Assembly (NCBI GenBank): GCA_903772945.1
Contig: CAICTM010001300.1
Location: forward strand, 1-32,068
Length of the DNA: 32,068 bases
Direction of reading: 5' to 3'
DNA from: Seminavis robusta
Lineage: Eukaryota; Bacillariophyta; Bacillariophyceae; Naviculales; Naviculaceae
Shown: positions 18,501-28,291 of the stretch, piece after piece
How positions within the stretch are numbered: the first letter of the stretch is position 1
How the letters are laid out: every line of letters starts with the position of its first letter
Translations under genes and position numbers: made by a program
Notes under the pieces: model-generated
The model's database searches: none
What the model was told of the DNA's origin: nothing
The model's input: only the letters and a program-made list of their open reading frames with translations

Positions 18501-19949
18501 GCTGGGTGAGAGATTGCCCTCTGATCCAACATCCCTATCCGTTGCAACATCAGTCAGAAAGACAAAGAAACTGCTTCATGGTCTCTCCGACGAATCTATC
18601 CTGAGGATGAAAAGAATGACAGACCGAAATGCTTTGGCCAAAATGAGCATTTTGAATCACATGTTCTTGTATGCTTTCTATGCGAAGCCATACTTGGGGG
18701 TTTTGGTTAGCCTACGAATGGTCCAACTCACCATGGAATATGGTATTTCAGGATTGTCCTCAGTGGCCTTCTGCTTCTACGCGGAGTTGTTAGTTTGGTA
18801 AGTCCTCAACCACCACGTGAGGGTGCTCTGTTCGCCGCTTTGCTCACATCAATGTTGTGTGCTGCTTGAAAAGTGGCCCTTCCGTAGAAGACGGGATCCG
18901 TTACGGAAAACTAGGAATGCAATTGTACGAAAAGTGCAAGAATGAAGCTTGGCTTTGCAGAGTTTGGGGCGTGTACTATGGTCTTGTCAGCCCCACACGC
19001 GAGGCGCTGGCGAAATCGTTAGAGCCCCTTCGCCATGCAAAGAGGGTGGGAATGAGAACGGGCGATATGGAGTATGCCATGGTGAGTTCATTTCCTAATC
19101 AAGCCTTTGTTCCTCGATCGATATCTCACAATGCTACAGCTGAATGGGATGATTTACATATACCATGCTGGTCACTCGCTCCGGTTGCCCGAGCTAAAGG
19201 AAGAGATTCGTAAATTAACTACAGAAATGGAGCAGACTGGTCATACATTGGCTTTGGCGTCGATTCTACCCGTCACACAGTGCATTTCAAGGTTTGAGGA
19301 AGGGATGGGCGATGAACAACAACATCAAGCGAGCGTCGAGGCTTTTGAAGTGGAAAGTCGCAAGTTCCAAGCGAATTCCAACCAGGCAGCGGTTCTGTGG
19401 CTGCAATATTCTCGAATGTCACCAGCTTACATGTACGGCGAGTTCGACCAGGCATTGAAGTATTCGAAGGGAATTGATGCTCTCTACACGAAGCATGGAT
19501 ACAACTCGACCGGAGCAGGGCTGGTGCTATTCGTCGAATGTATGGTCCTGCTTGCCCACGCCAAGAAAAGCGCCTTCAATCGCCTTCGCTATGTGCCATA
19601 CGTCAAGCGCCGCCTAAGGAAGTTGAAAAAGTGGACTTATCTTGCACCTGATAATCTTCAGGACAAGTTGTGCTTGCTCAAAGCTGAACTCGCCGCGGTA
19701 CTTGGTGATCTCGACAATGCCTGTTTACATAGCAGATCTGGAATTCTCCACGCTCGGAGCCATGGGCATCTAGGAATTGAAGCGATGGGGAATGAACGCT
19801 TGGCAATGTACATTCTGGAGAAGGGCGATTCCGATGCTGCCTTACTGGTTTTTGACGAGGCATGTCGAGTCTATGATGACTGGGGGGCAACAGCCAAGGC
19901 TGTGCAGCTTCGCAAGTATCGGGAGTCTCTTTTGGGAGTTTCAGGTTAA
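15521..19949 (+). CDS. DUF6824-like domain / STAND-AAA ATPase / TPR-like protein, five exons
   Basis: Exons predicted at 15521-16478, 16759-18238, 18333-18797, 18874-19081 and 19140-19949; phases are consistent and the product is 1,306 aa. Introns are 280, 94, 76 and 58 bp, all GT-AG (the third acceptor, GAAAAG, is weak). Residues 15-125 match the diatom DUF6824 pattern: SNDVLL, EGNLRF, PPGRFL, WKDVGDKEARSRISKALK. After a Ser/Pro-rich linker comes an AAA_16/STAND-type NTPase: RWKERDQLLGIL, Walker A GSLGVGKT (K326, split by intron 1) and Walker B LVVLLND (D477) followed by LHWAS. The C-terminal 500 or so residues are helical, TPR-like, resembling the helical region after the ATPase in guanylate-cyclase- or kinase-linked predicted ATPases. 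No kinase, cyclase or histidine kinase domain follows. Role inferred: nucleotide-switched signalling or regulatory scaffold. Confidence 0.85.
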
Positions 19950-22708
19950 GATTAAACAGTGTTACGGTAGGACTAATGCAATGGCTAAGTTCAGGCCCAA
20001 TAGTAGATCCATTACACCCCCACTCTCCTACTAGACAAACAAACTGGTTTCCAGGACCCTCTCCCAGAGGAGAATGCCCTTGCCCAAAGGCCTCCCTCCA
20101 AGGCCTCCAAGGCCTCGTTGCTGGATCAACTACTGGCCTAGCTGAGTCTTGATGAACCACTCTGGGACTTTCCCAGGCATTACACTGAGACCAAATGCGA
20201 GGCTAAGCTCCAGGAACAACCCAAGAGACCACCCAGGCTCCACTCCTGGTTCACCTCGTAAAAGAATCTGGCACTACACCAAGACCTGGCTGATGCTGGC
20301 AGTGAACAAGGGCCAGCTCCACCTAACGCCAGACCCACACCAGCCAGCCCCCTCCCCTGCCCTACTCACGGACCAACTGCTGATCCAATAGGATGAACCA
20401 CTCTAGGACCAACACAAGGCCCAACTACAGAGCCAACACCAGGCCCCAGTCCTGGATCAACACCATTTCTGGGCAGCAGTTCGGAACGACACCTTGGCCA
20501 TCACGAGGACCCACTTTTAGACCTTGAGGCTACAGTACAATATTCAGAGAGAGGAAGTCGGAAAAGGAGGACACGAATTCCCCACAGTCTCGTCAGTACC
20601 GCTGAATAAGCAGGCTTGCTGTTTTTCTAAATTAGTGATCAAGTGTGGGTGCTTCGTTTTAGTCCAATGAGTCGAAGCGTCCCGAGTCCTGTTTGGTGCA
20701 GCTGTTTCCCAAAGGGCAGTTCAGCGGACAGCAGCTCACACATCTTCAACCCTCCATACAGGCTACCCCTCCCTGCCAGGTATAGTTCACGATTAAATAA
20801 CGTCCATCTAACGAGCTGTTCGCTTTTAATCGCAGCCCCACAGGTTCTTCCATAGAAAAACGCGACGTCCGTAAGGCATATGTTTTGATAAAAATATTTT
20901 CCACCAGGAAGATTTAGGGCGTCAAGTCGATGAATAAGAAAGAGGTTTCAGTCTTGGAGCAAGCACCACTTATTGATCCCTCATTTTTTGTCACGGTTGC
21001 TATATCAACGATGGAGGTGCAACGGATAGACACTTCAGGTGTTCATGTGGGGGCAGATTGTGTTTTGGGGGTGGGAGCCAGGAACCAGTGCACGCAGACG
21101 TTGGATCAGGTTACTGCATGTATGGAGCAACCTCCTCATGTCTCCCGCAGTCCAACATACTAGTACCAGTACAGTACAACCAAATCAAATTTTCTCACCT
21201 CTCTGAACTCAGGGATCAGAGTCAGAGTCTATTGGGCTCCCACTCAGCTAATAATGGGTGTAACTAGACTAGCTGTTCTTTAGTGATACCCGTACCGGTA
21301 GCTAGCTATTCAGCTGGTCAGCCACCACATTAGCACGGCACCCCTCAATTAATTTTCAATGATCATCAGCTGCCGACCCGCGTTCCGGCCAGCCAGTACC
21401 GTAGTCCAGTCCATCATCTCAGTCTACTAGTATGGCCATGCAATCTGCGACCTGCTTGACCAAGCTCATGTTGCGCTTTCGGCATGGCAAGGGACAAAAC
21501 TACCGGTGACAATGTGGACGTCATTCTTCCATCATTACATGACATCGTGATGATCGTATTGCACGTTGCACATTGCCATCATAACATCACGTGCACCGAC
21601 TTTAGTGCATGCACGGTTAGTTGCATTCTCACCGGTACCGTGTACCGTCGGTTCAAAATTTCCCCCTTTCATTCTAGACTACTAAAGCCCTCGTTGGCTG
21701 ATGCACCTGAATGTTTGAATTGCCTTGAGTTTGGGCGAGCATCTCACTACTCCAGGAGTATAGCCTCTCCCCCTTCTTATCCTATTTACTAGTACCGGTC
21801 CTTCGAATTCACATTTAGGTACAGGTTTCTGTATAGTGTTGGCTGTTCGGTGCTTGGGTTTCGTGAATACCATTGTGATTATTTCCTGTTTCTACTACTA
21901 AAGTTGGATAGTCAAGAGTGATCTGTTCGGAGGCCAAAAGTGCTTGCTGCGAATGGCTGTTGCTGTTCATAGGAAAGCATCTCTTATGGCGTCTCACACT
22001 CTCACGATAAACTTCGGACGACTTTTAGCTACTGGCTCAAGTAAGTGCAGACTCGCGGTCGATGCACTACTAACTAATAACCGACTAAACCTAACCACCA
22101 CCTACCTACCAGTACAGCACCTCGCATCATTCTCTCATCCTGTGGCTTTTGGTTCTCTTCCGCTTTCATCCCCAGTATCCGTCAAAGGCATCCTCGCCGC
22201 TATCACCGTCACTCCTCAATCACTCAAGTCATTGATAGTCTGCAACCTGCAACGAAAGAGAAAAGACAACAGGAGCTCCCATACTTTGTGGTTCCGTCAA
22301 GTTGATTGTTATCTTTAGTTGATGTCTGTTGGTGTTCATACTAGTAGCGCATGTTCCAAGAAGTGTGAGTGCATACAAACAAGTTTAGCATAGTCAAGTC
22401 GAGGTATCAAAGCAGCCACACATCCGACACACCAACCTTACGCCACCACTTCCCCTTGATCGACCTATCATCTATCTAGTACGGTTCTGTTATCCCGCAA
22501 CCAACACCAAGACCTGATACCCCTCATTCATTCATTCTATCACGGATACCCCTGCTACCCATCATCCATTATCCCGCCAGATACCTACCCATCATCTACC
22601 TACCCATCATCCATTAACCTGCCAGATACCCTCATTATCTGCTACCCTCATTATCTATACTATACCCACACACAACAACAGTTACTAATCAATCCAACAA
22701 TAAAGAAG
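19950..22708. other. Intergenic, no supported gene
   Basis: 20040-20530 is a C/A-rich degenerate repeat region (CCAGG, GGACCAAC, GGATCAAC words; GATGAACCACTCT(G/A)GGA occurs twice, near 20151 and 20392). 21270-21800 has ACCGGTACCG and CTAGCTAG words. 22440-22700 is TC/CA-rich and is the likely 5' UTR of the kinase. Short plus-strand open frames (20930-21163, 21944-22318) lack domains and codon bias and are not called. Confidence 0.4.
22545..22665. repeat. TACCCATCATCCATTA-type short tandem repeats
   Basis: CTACCCATCATCCATTA and GCCAGATACC alternate, followed by TACCCTCATTATCT twice. They lie just upstream of the kinase ATG, probably in its 5' UTR. Confidence 0.6.
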
Positions 22709-24079
22709 ATGACCATGGCCAGTGATATGCGCGAGTCCCTGCGACTGCCTTTTGAATTGGAAGGAGGAGCCACTGGCAAGAGTATATTTGAAGACTTGGA
22801 GGGGAGTAGTTCCAGTACCATGGTAGACACCAACGTGGTGTCGACGCTGAAACCCATTCAAGATGAGTTTCTGGAGTATGTCAAAGGACAAGATTCGTTA
22901 TCGCAGCTGTCGTTTAGTGTCAATGACAGTGCTTCCAACAAGACATTTGAGGAAGTCTATGATATGGGTTCCGTACTGGGAGAAGGTGGTTTCGCTTTCG
23001 TGTATCAATGTCAACACTTACAGAACAATCACACATACGCCGTCAAGGAATGTCTCAAGAAGGAAACGACCAAGGGAGATGAAATCAAGGATGAAATTGC
23101 GGCACTGCGGCGTGTCAAGGAATCCCCTCATTTCGTTCGTCTCTTGGATGTCTTTGACGAACCCGATCGCACGTTTTTGGTCATGGAAGAAATGAAGGGT
23201 GGTGATTTGCTCGACAAGTTGGGAGAGATTGAAGTCTATGAAGAATGGGAAGCCCGCAAGGTGGCACGGACGCTCTTGGAAGCGGTCGCCTACTGTCACA
23301 AACGCAAGATTGCTCACAGGGACATCAAGCCCGAGAACATTCTGTTGCCCAGAGCGGACGACATTACCGTCATCAAGTTGGCCGACTTTGGGTGTGCCAA
23401 ACGATGGAAGGACCCCAAGGAAATGGTGACGCTCTGTGGGAGTCCGCAGTACGTGGCACCCGAAGTGGTCGGTGATGCCAGACCGGAAGGAGAAGGATAC
23501 AGTTGTCAGTGCGACTTGTGGTCCGTCGGGGTTGTGCTCTACATCATTCTGGGCGGATACGCCCCCTTTGAGTCGGAGGATGAACACGAATTGTTGGATA
23601 TGATTTGCACCGCCGATTACGAGTTCCACGAAGACTACTGGCACGATGTCGAAGATTATCCCAAAGATCTCATTGAAAGTTTGCTGGTCGTCAATCCCAA
23701 GAAACGAGCCACCGCACGACAAGCTCTGCAATCGTCCTGGCTGCGACGACGAGACGGAGACTGGATCAAGGAAATGGACGAATCCAGTAGCCACAGTTCG
23801 ACCTTTGACATGTGGTTGGAAAAGAGAAATTCCGCACAAGCGTCACTCAATGGCAGTACCCATACATCGCTGTCGCTGTCCCCCAAGCCCGCCAAGCAGA
23901 CCCTGTCGTCGTTAATGGATAACAACAACAAGGATTCAGCGGACAATCACGAGTCGACTGGAAGTTTGGGCAATAATTGGTTTGACGATGCATCGGAACA
24001 CGAACGATCGTTTGCCGGTGAAATGCAAGATTCCTCCACTGCCAATGCATTCAATCTGGGGGATGAGTGCGCCGAGTAA
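22709..24079 (+). CDS. CAMK-like serine/threonine protein kinase
   Basis: 456 residues in one exon. The ATG at 22709 is followed by a second in-frame ATG two codons later. The catalytic domain spans about 84-346 and looks active: glycine loop GEGGFAFV (91-98), ATP-binding Lys K113 in YAVKEC, alpha-C Glu E129, HRDIKPEN with catalytic D205, DFG at 226-228, activation-loop LCGSPQYVAPE (T241, APE at 250-252), DLWSVGVVLY. The IKPEN and GSPQYVAPEV signatures place it near CAMK/CDPK-type kinases. There is no EF-hand region, so it is not a full CDPK. The N-terminal 80 residues and the Ser-rich C-terminal 110 residues are likely disordered and regulatory. Substrate unknown. Confidence 0.95.
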   Translation: MTMASDMRESLRLPFELEGGATGKSIFEDLEGSSSSTMVDTNVVSTLKPIQDEFLEYVKGQDSLSQLSFSVNDSASNKTFEEVYDMGSVLGEGGFAFVYQCQHLQNNHTYAVKECLKKETTKGDEIKDEIAALRRVKESPHFVRLLDVFDEPDRTFLVMEEMKGGDLLDKLGEIEVYEEWEARKVARTLLEAVAYCHKRKIAHRDIKPENILLPRADDITVIKLADFGCAKRWKDPKEMVTLCGSPQYVAPEVVGDARPEGEGYSCQCDLWSVGVVLYIILGGYAPFESEDEHELLDMICTADYEFHEDYWHDVEDYPKDLIESLLVVNPKKRATARQALQSSWLRRRDGDWIKEMDESSSHSSTFDMWLEKRNSAQASLNGSTHTSLSLSPKPAKQTLSSLMDNNNKDSADNHESTGSLGNNWFDDASEHERSFAGEMQDSSTANAFNLGDECAE

Positions 24080-24555
24080 ACAAGTCTACAGGTACTACCG
24101 ATTACTAAACCAGGGATGGAAAGGACACACGGCACGCTGCTGCTGCGTCCTCCTGGGGGAGGCCAAGGATGGCAGCCACAAGACTTGACTCATTTGTCCT
24201 CGTGGTCAATAGAATGCCACGCCAGAATGGACATTACCACTTATAATACCAAGAAAAAGATCGAACCGAAGCAATGGAGAGGCTGCTCACGGCAAGCCAT
24301 TCCGTTTTGGAGCTCCCTCCGTTGTTGTTGACAAACCCCGTTCGGTCCAGAGAATCAATCAAATCAAATCAGTTAATATTATCAGAAACTAGTGCATATT
24401 GAAAAAACAAACTTAACAAAGTAATCATAGTAGCAACGAACAAAGTATTAAAAGTTATGGCCATGTTTTAGTGGGATGCTGCTGTATCTGGAATTGCTCT
24501 GGGAACACGTTCGCTGGCCGAAGTGTGGGGCATCGCGTTGCTTCTTGTCCCGGTG
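24080..24555. other. Kinase 3' flank
   Basis: Presumably the kinase 3' UTR, then AT-rich DNA. No gene seen. A motif starting TTAG(T/C)GGGATGCTGCTGTATCTGG at about 24468 marks the beginning of the duplicated segment described for 24468-25440. Confidence 0.4.
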
Positions 24556-25440
24556 CTAGCCAGCTAGACGTACGGTAGACCGCCCATCATTTGTCCTCCC
24601 ATCATGTTTCCGCCCATCATACCTGGGCCCATTTGACCTCCCATCATGTTTCCGCCCATGTGGTTGCCTTGGCCTCCCATTTGAGACATCATTTGGGAGC
24701 CCATGCCACCAGGTCCCATCTCGGACATGGAGACTGGCTTGAATTCCATGTTCTTGAAGTTTGTGGGATCCCTCATGCCGTGTCCAACGGGGCTTCGACT
24801 TTGACTTGCTTCTGCCGCCAAGGAAGCCACCGTCCTGGGCATCGAAATTATCTTGAGAGGCGACGCCTTCTGGGAACATGCGAGACATGTCATTGGGACG
24901 TTGGAGGCCTTGTCCTTGTGCGACTGGAGTGAATGCCAAAGGCTGTTGGGCTCCCATGCCTGCCATGTCCAGGAGTGGAACATGGTGATCTGAAGTTGAG
25001 CCTCTTCCTGGCTCTGCCTTGCGTGGATCATGATAGTAAAGTATGAAAGTCAGCCATGCTTCTGTCTTAGTAGGATGCCGCTGTAGCTATCTGGAATTGC
25101 AGGCAGCATGTGCGTTGCAGTCAGTAACTGCGTGTTGGCCAAAGTTTGGTGCACCACCGAATAGGTTCTTGTGCAGGTGCGAAGCTAGATGTAGGTGCTA
25201 GCTAGACGTAGGTACTGGTGTCACGCCTGGTATGGGGTGCATTCCCAGTTGGGGCAGCGTGGAAGATGGTGATCCTGAACAAGTTGGGTTTCTTGTTGGC
25301 CTTGTCTTGCGTGGACCATGCAGATGGATCGGAAGTTGATCCAGGAGTGGGTCACTCCTGCCTGTCGTGTTTTGGCAGTGGGCCTGAGTGTTGGTCCTTG
25401 CTTGAGTTGGCTTTGCCAAGAGAACCCTAGGCAGGCCATG
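24468..25440. repeat. Decayed tandem duplication of a ~0.3-0.6 kb segment
   Basis: The plus-strand landmarks of copy A reappear in the same order in copy B. TTAGT(G/A)GGATGC(T/C)GCTGTA..TCTGGAATTGC occurs at 24468 and 25066. CTAGCTAGACGTA-like sequence occurs at about 24558 and 25198. ATGGTGATC(C)TGAA..AAGTTG occurs at about 24979 and 25266. CTTGCGTGGA(T/C)CATG occurs at 25018 and 25306. Copy B lacks the Met/Gly-coding block of copy A. Confidence 0.6.
24564..24966 (-). pseudogene. Met/Gly-rich protein fragment, frameshifted
   Basis: The ATG at 24966 gives a plausible start (MAGMGAQQPLAFTPVAQGQG, then RPNDMSRMFPEG). Protein-like sequence then switches frame around 24830 into FKNMEFKPVSMSEMGPGGMG and a C-terminal Met/Gly block of repeated NMMGGQM and GPGMMGG units ending GGLPYV at 24564. 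A single frame from the ATG at 25031 (155 aa) includes the Met/Gly block but has an unlikely N-terminus. The frame break and the degenerate second copy at 25067-25440 point to a decaying gene, unless an undetected intron or base error explains it. No function assigned. Confidence 0.4.
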
Positions 25441-25911
25441 GAATAACTTGGATCAGGAGTCGGTCGCGCCCGGGAGATGAAACATGAGTACGCGCGGCCT
25501 GGAATGGACCAAGGTGTTGGAGTACAGGTAGCCAGGGACGGATCATCAGAGAAGAGTCACTAAAAAGTTTTTAGGAGTGCTACTAGCTAGAGACGAATAC
25601 TGAAGTAAGTCAGTGTCTAGTTTAATCAACAGTCTTCTATACTGGTACATTGTGTTTCTTATCTAGCAGCAAGCAAATGTATGTGTATGCTGTCCCAAGT
25701 CTTCCCTTGGTCCCTTTACTTGTTCAGCGCACGTCACGGAGAGATGACGCTTCTTGTGCACGGCACTATCCCATGGAAGAATACCAGTTGGCTAACTTGT
25801 TGGCATGTCCACTGGTTCTTTCGTTTCAGTAAGCTGCGTAGTCCCTGATGCATTCCTCCCGACTGCAACGAGAATCGTCTTGATTGGTGTAGATATATGA
25901 GGCTGGCTGGA
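25441..25911. other. Intergenic, no gene seen
   Basis: Contains a TGCTACTAGCTAGAG word near 25580 and the probable 3' UTR of the minus-strand gene that ends at 25912. Nothing else recognised. Confidence 0.4.
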
Positions 25912-26628
25912 TTACGGAAAGCGCGTTGCTGGAGTTGGCACTGGTGCTCGTTGCCTTCGGAAGTTGTACTGTAGAGTGGGACTGGAGTCAAGCCCCATCA
26001 GCGACCCCCGAAGTTGATTGTCTTTTCTACTAGCATTGGTCCATTCCGTCTGCTTGTAAGGAGGAGTATCATCTTGGGCAGTTTCTTGTGAGCTTGCGTA
26101 TGCAATGCTCAGGTCCAAAGTTGTCGTTGCCGCCTTCCATGAGTTGACATCCACTTGTTGGACAATCTCTTCCGGCTTTGCTTCGCTAATAACCGTACCA
26201 GTAGTATCCATTGATCCTTCTTCTCGTTCACAACTGGACGACGACTCATCAATGACAAGACGCCTCCGGGCTTTGCTGTTGTAGGAAGTGGGAAATGACG
26301 GTTTCGTCCAGACACTAGTATTGGCATTGGCAGTCAAAAGAACATTCTTTTGGACCAATCGATCCACTTCCAACTTGGTGGCGGTGTCTCCACGAGATTG
26401 CTTGAGTTTCATGGCGGTAAGTCTCTTGGCTGTATCACAGGGCTCCTTCTTGCGGCCCCGTCCAGTTTGCTTTGGCACGCCCAATGACTTTCTCGTTTGA
26501 AGGATCTTCTGGGGGGTATATGCCGAATAAGAATGCACATAGTTTTGGAAGGATTGAGACTTGGATATCATTTGGTAGGCTGGAGTATTGACATAGTCTT
26601 TGAATAGCTCTTGCGTCGGGGTAACCAT
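25912..26628 (-). CDS. Unknown 238-aa protein with an AT-hook-like motif
   Basis: ATG at 26628 (MVTPTQELFKDYV). The N-terminal 60 residues have an amphipathic pattern, followed at 56-63 by GRGRKKEP, a basic patch resembling an AT-hook core (GRGRK rather than the canonical RGRP). The rest is Ser/Thr-rich and probably disordered, with an acidic Ser cluster (DESSSSCEREE). No conserved family recognised; nuclear location is a guess from the basic patch. Upstream, a consensus donor CAAGTAAGT at about 26702-26699 and AG at 26629 just before the ATG suggest a short 5' UTR intron (26699-26629). The preserved length and lack of stops make it a likely gene. Confidence 0.6.
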   Translation of the reverse strand: MVTPTQELFKDYVNTPAYQMISKSQSFQNYVHSYSAYTPQKILQTRKSLGVPKQTGRGRKKEPCDTAKRLTAMKLKQSRGDTATKLEVDRLVQKNVLLTANANTSVWTKPSFPTSYNSKARRRLVIDESSSSCEREEGSMDTTGTVISEAKPEEIVQQVDVNSWKAATTTLDLSIAYASSQETAQDDTPPYKQTEWTNASRKDNQLRGSLMGLDSSPTLQYNFRRQRAPVPTPATRFP

Positions 26629-26699
26629 CTTGATCAGTGATTGATAGAAGGAAGGAAGGAAAGGAGAGGGAAGATAGAGGCGTGGGCAAGAAAACTTAC

Positions 26700-28291
26700 T
26701 TGTTGTTCTTTCACAGAAGATCGAGAATTGTGAGAAGACTTGTGGGAAAGCTGGTTGGACCTGGTGAAGATTTTTGTTGCTCCAACTAGCCGGTAGTATT
26801 ATTAGATCGAAAGATTATGGGGGTGATATTATCGTTGCCAGTTGTTTGTGATGTTTGTTGTTGTGGTACGGTATGGTACCAATGGCTAGCCGAGTAGTCG
26901 AGTCGAGTCAATTTTACTTGCCAGATTCTTACACGCCCCACACGAGTTCAAAAATTCGGTCCGCAAGAGCATCCGCAGTCAACGGTCTCCTTTCACTTAC
27001 TTTGGCAGCAACTGGTACATGTACCTAGTACATCGTCTGTGACTCGAATCAATCGACTCACAACGACCACCAGGATCCCACTCGAACATTCTCACTAGCT
27101 AGCTCGAATCTTATTTCCACTAAAGCTAGTCACTCCTCCTATCTCACAACGCGGCGACCATCTTACTGGTTTCCTGCAATAGTCTTATCAAGAGCTTCAT
27201 TCGTCTTCTTGTTGGCCCGTACAACAACAACCTAAATCGTGAAGGTCTCGTGTCGTTGAGGATGACGGAGTAGTACTAGTAAGCTTTTGATGCTGGTACC
27301 TTATACTAGAGAGTAGCTAGTATGGAAGCTCAAGCTAAAGTAATAATAGCATTAAATTTTGTTTGCTTCTTGGGCGGCACTGGCTGGCTAGACTAGTACT
27401 CCAGTGGCGGGTACTAGCTAGTACGTTGGTCACCAAGAGTGTGTTGTTCCCATTTTCAGTCATCCTGGCTACAAAACCCCCGCAAATAATCAGAATCATT
27501 CAGTCGAGAGGCCTTTGCAGACCCGCCGACGGACCCCAAGGGTCAGGGCATTCCCACCCGACAAATGGCTTTAGCTGATGAGGGTGCGTGACGCGTGACC
27601 TGAGATGAAACTCCTCAATTTATCTCACACCATGATGCCACCAAAGCCACCTAGTAGGTTCTAGCTACCGTAGCTAGTACCTGTACTGGTCTTCCACTCC
27701 CTCAGCCACTGGCTTCCGCGGATAACCTCCCTAGACTACTCTACTTTGAACAGCTCTTTGAACCCCCTCTCCGTGTAACGAACCGAACTGATTCTGGCTG
27801 GTGGATCACTGGCTCGGTAGCATCATCTATCAAAGGCAACATTAGTTGAAATGAGACCTACATGTATTTGCTACTACTAGCGACTTGCTATGGCTATTCA
27901 TAGTCTACTAGCTCTAGCTAGTGCGTGATTTGCGTGGTTTTTCAAATGACCGGAAGAACACACTAGAAGATGACCGATGACTCTTGAGAAATCCCAAACT
28001 CGTTCACCTCCAACCCTACTGTACCGTAACAGTACAAAGAGTTATCCGGGTCTCGAGAGAGTTATCACTCAGGTTGTCGACGCTGATGTCAGCGTTTCAG
28101 AAAATCACTCTGTTGGCTTATTTCGATTAGCAGCACCGAGAACACCTCTCTCGCCATTCACAAAGCAAACAGACATTCAATCGACGACGGACCTCCCATG
28201 GCCTCCTTGGTAACAGGGAGCTGACACAGTGCCTGGCTTATAGTATACGGCAGCCTGGTATAGTTCTGGTTAGGTGGGAAGTAAGAAAACA
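26700..28291. other. Intergenic, no supported gene
   Basis: Contains CTAGCTAG words and, at 27411-27842, a segment with a collinear relative at 30415-30620 on the far side of the membrane-protein gene. A short open frame at 27977-28213 has no start context or domain. The last 100 bp should be the promoter/5' UTR of the membrane-protein gene. Confidence 0.4.
27411..27842. repeat. Left copy of a direct repeat bracketing the membrane-protein gene
   Basis: CTAGCTAGTACGTTGGTCACC followed by GAGTGTGTT (27414-27445) and CTGGCTGGTGGATCACTGG...GTAGCATCATCTATCAAAGGC (27794-27838) reappear in the same order and orientation at 30415-30620. The spacing between the two conserved blocks is about 220 bp shorter in the right copy. 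Confidence 0.6.

Noticed and set aside
23018..23839. A 273-codon antisense open frame
   Set aside because: Lies wholly within the kinase catalytic domain on the other strand; no independent signature.
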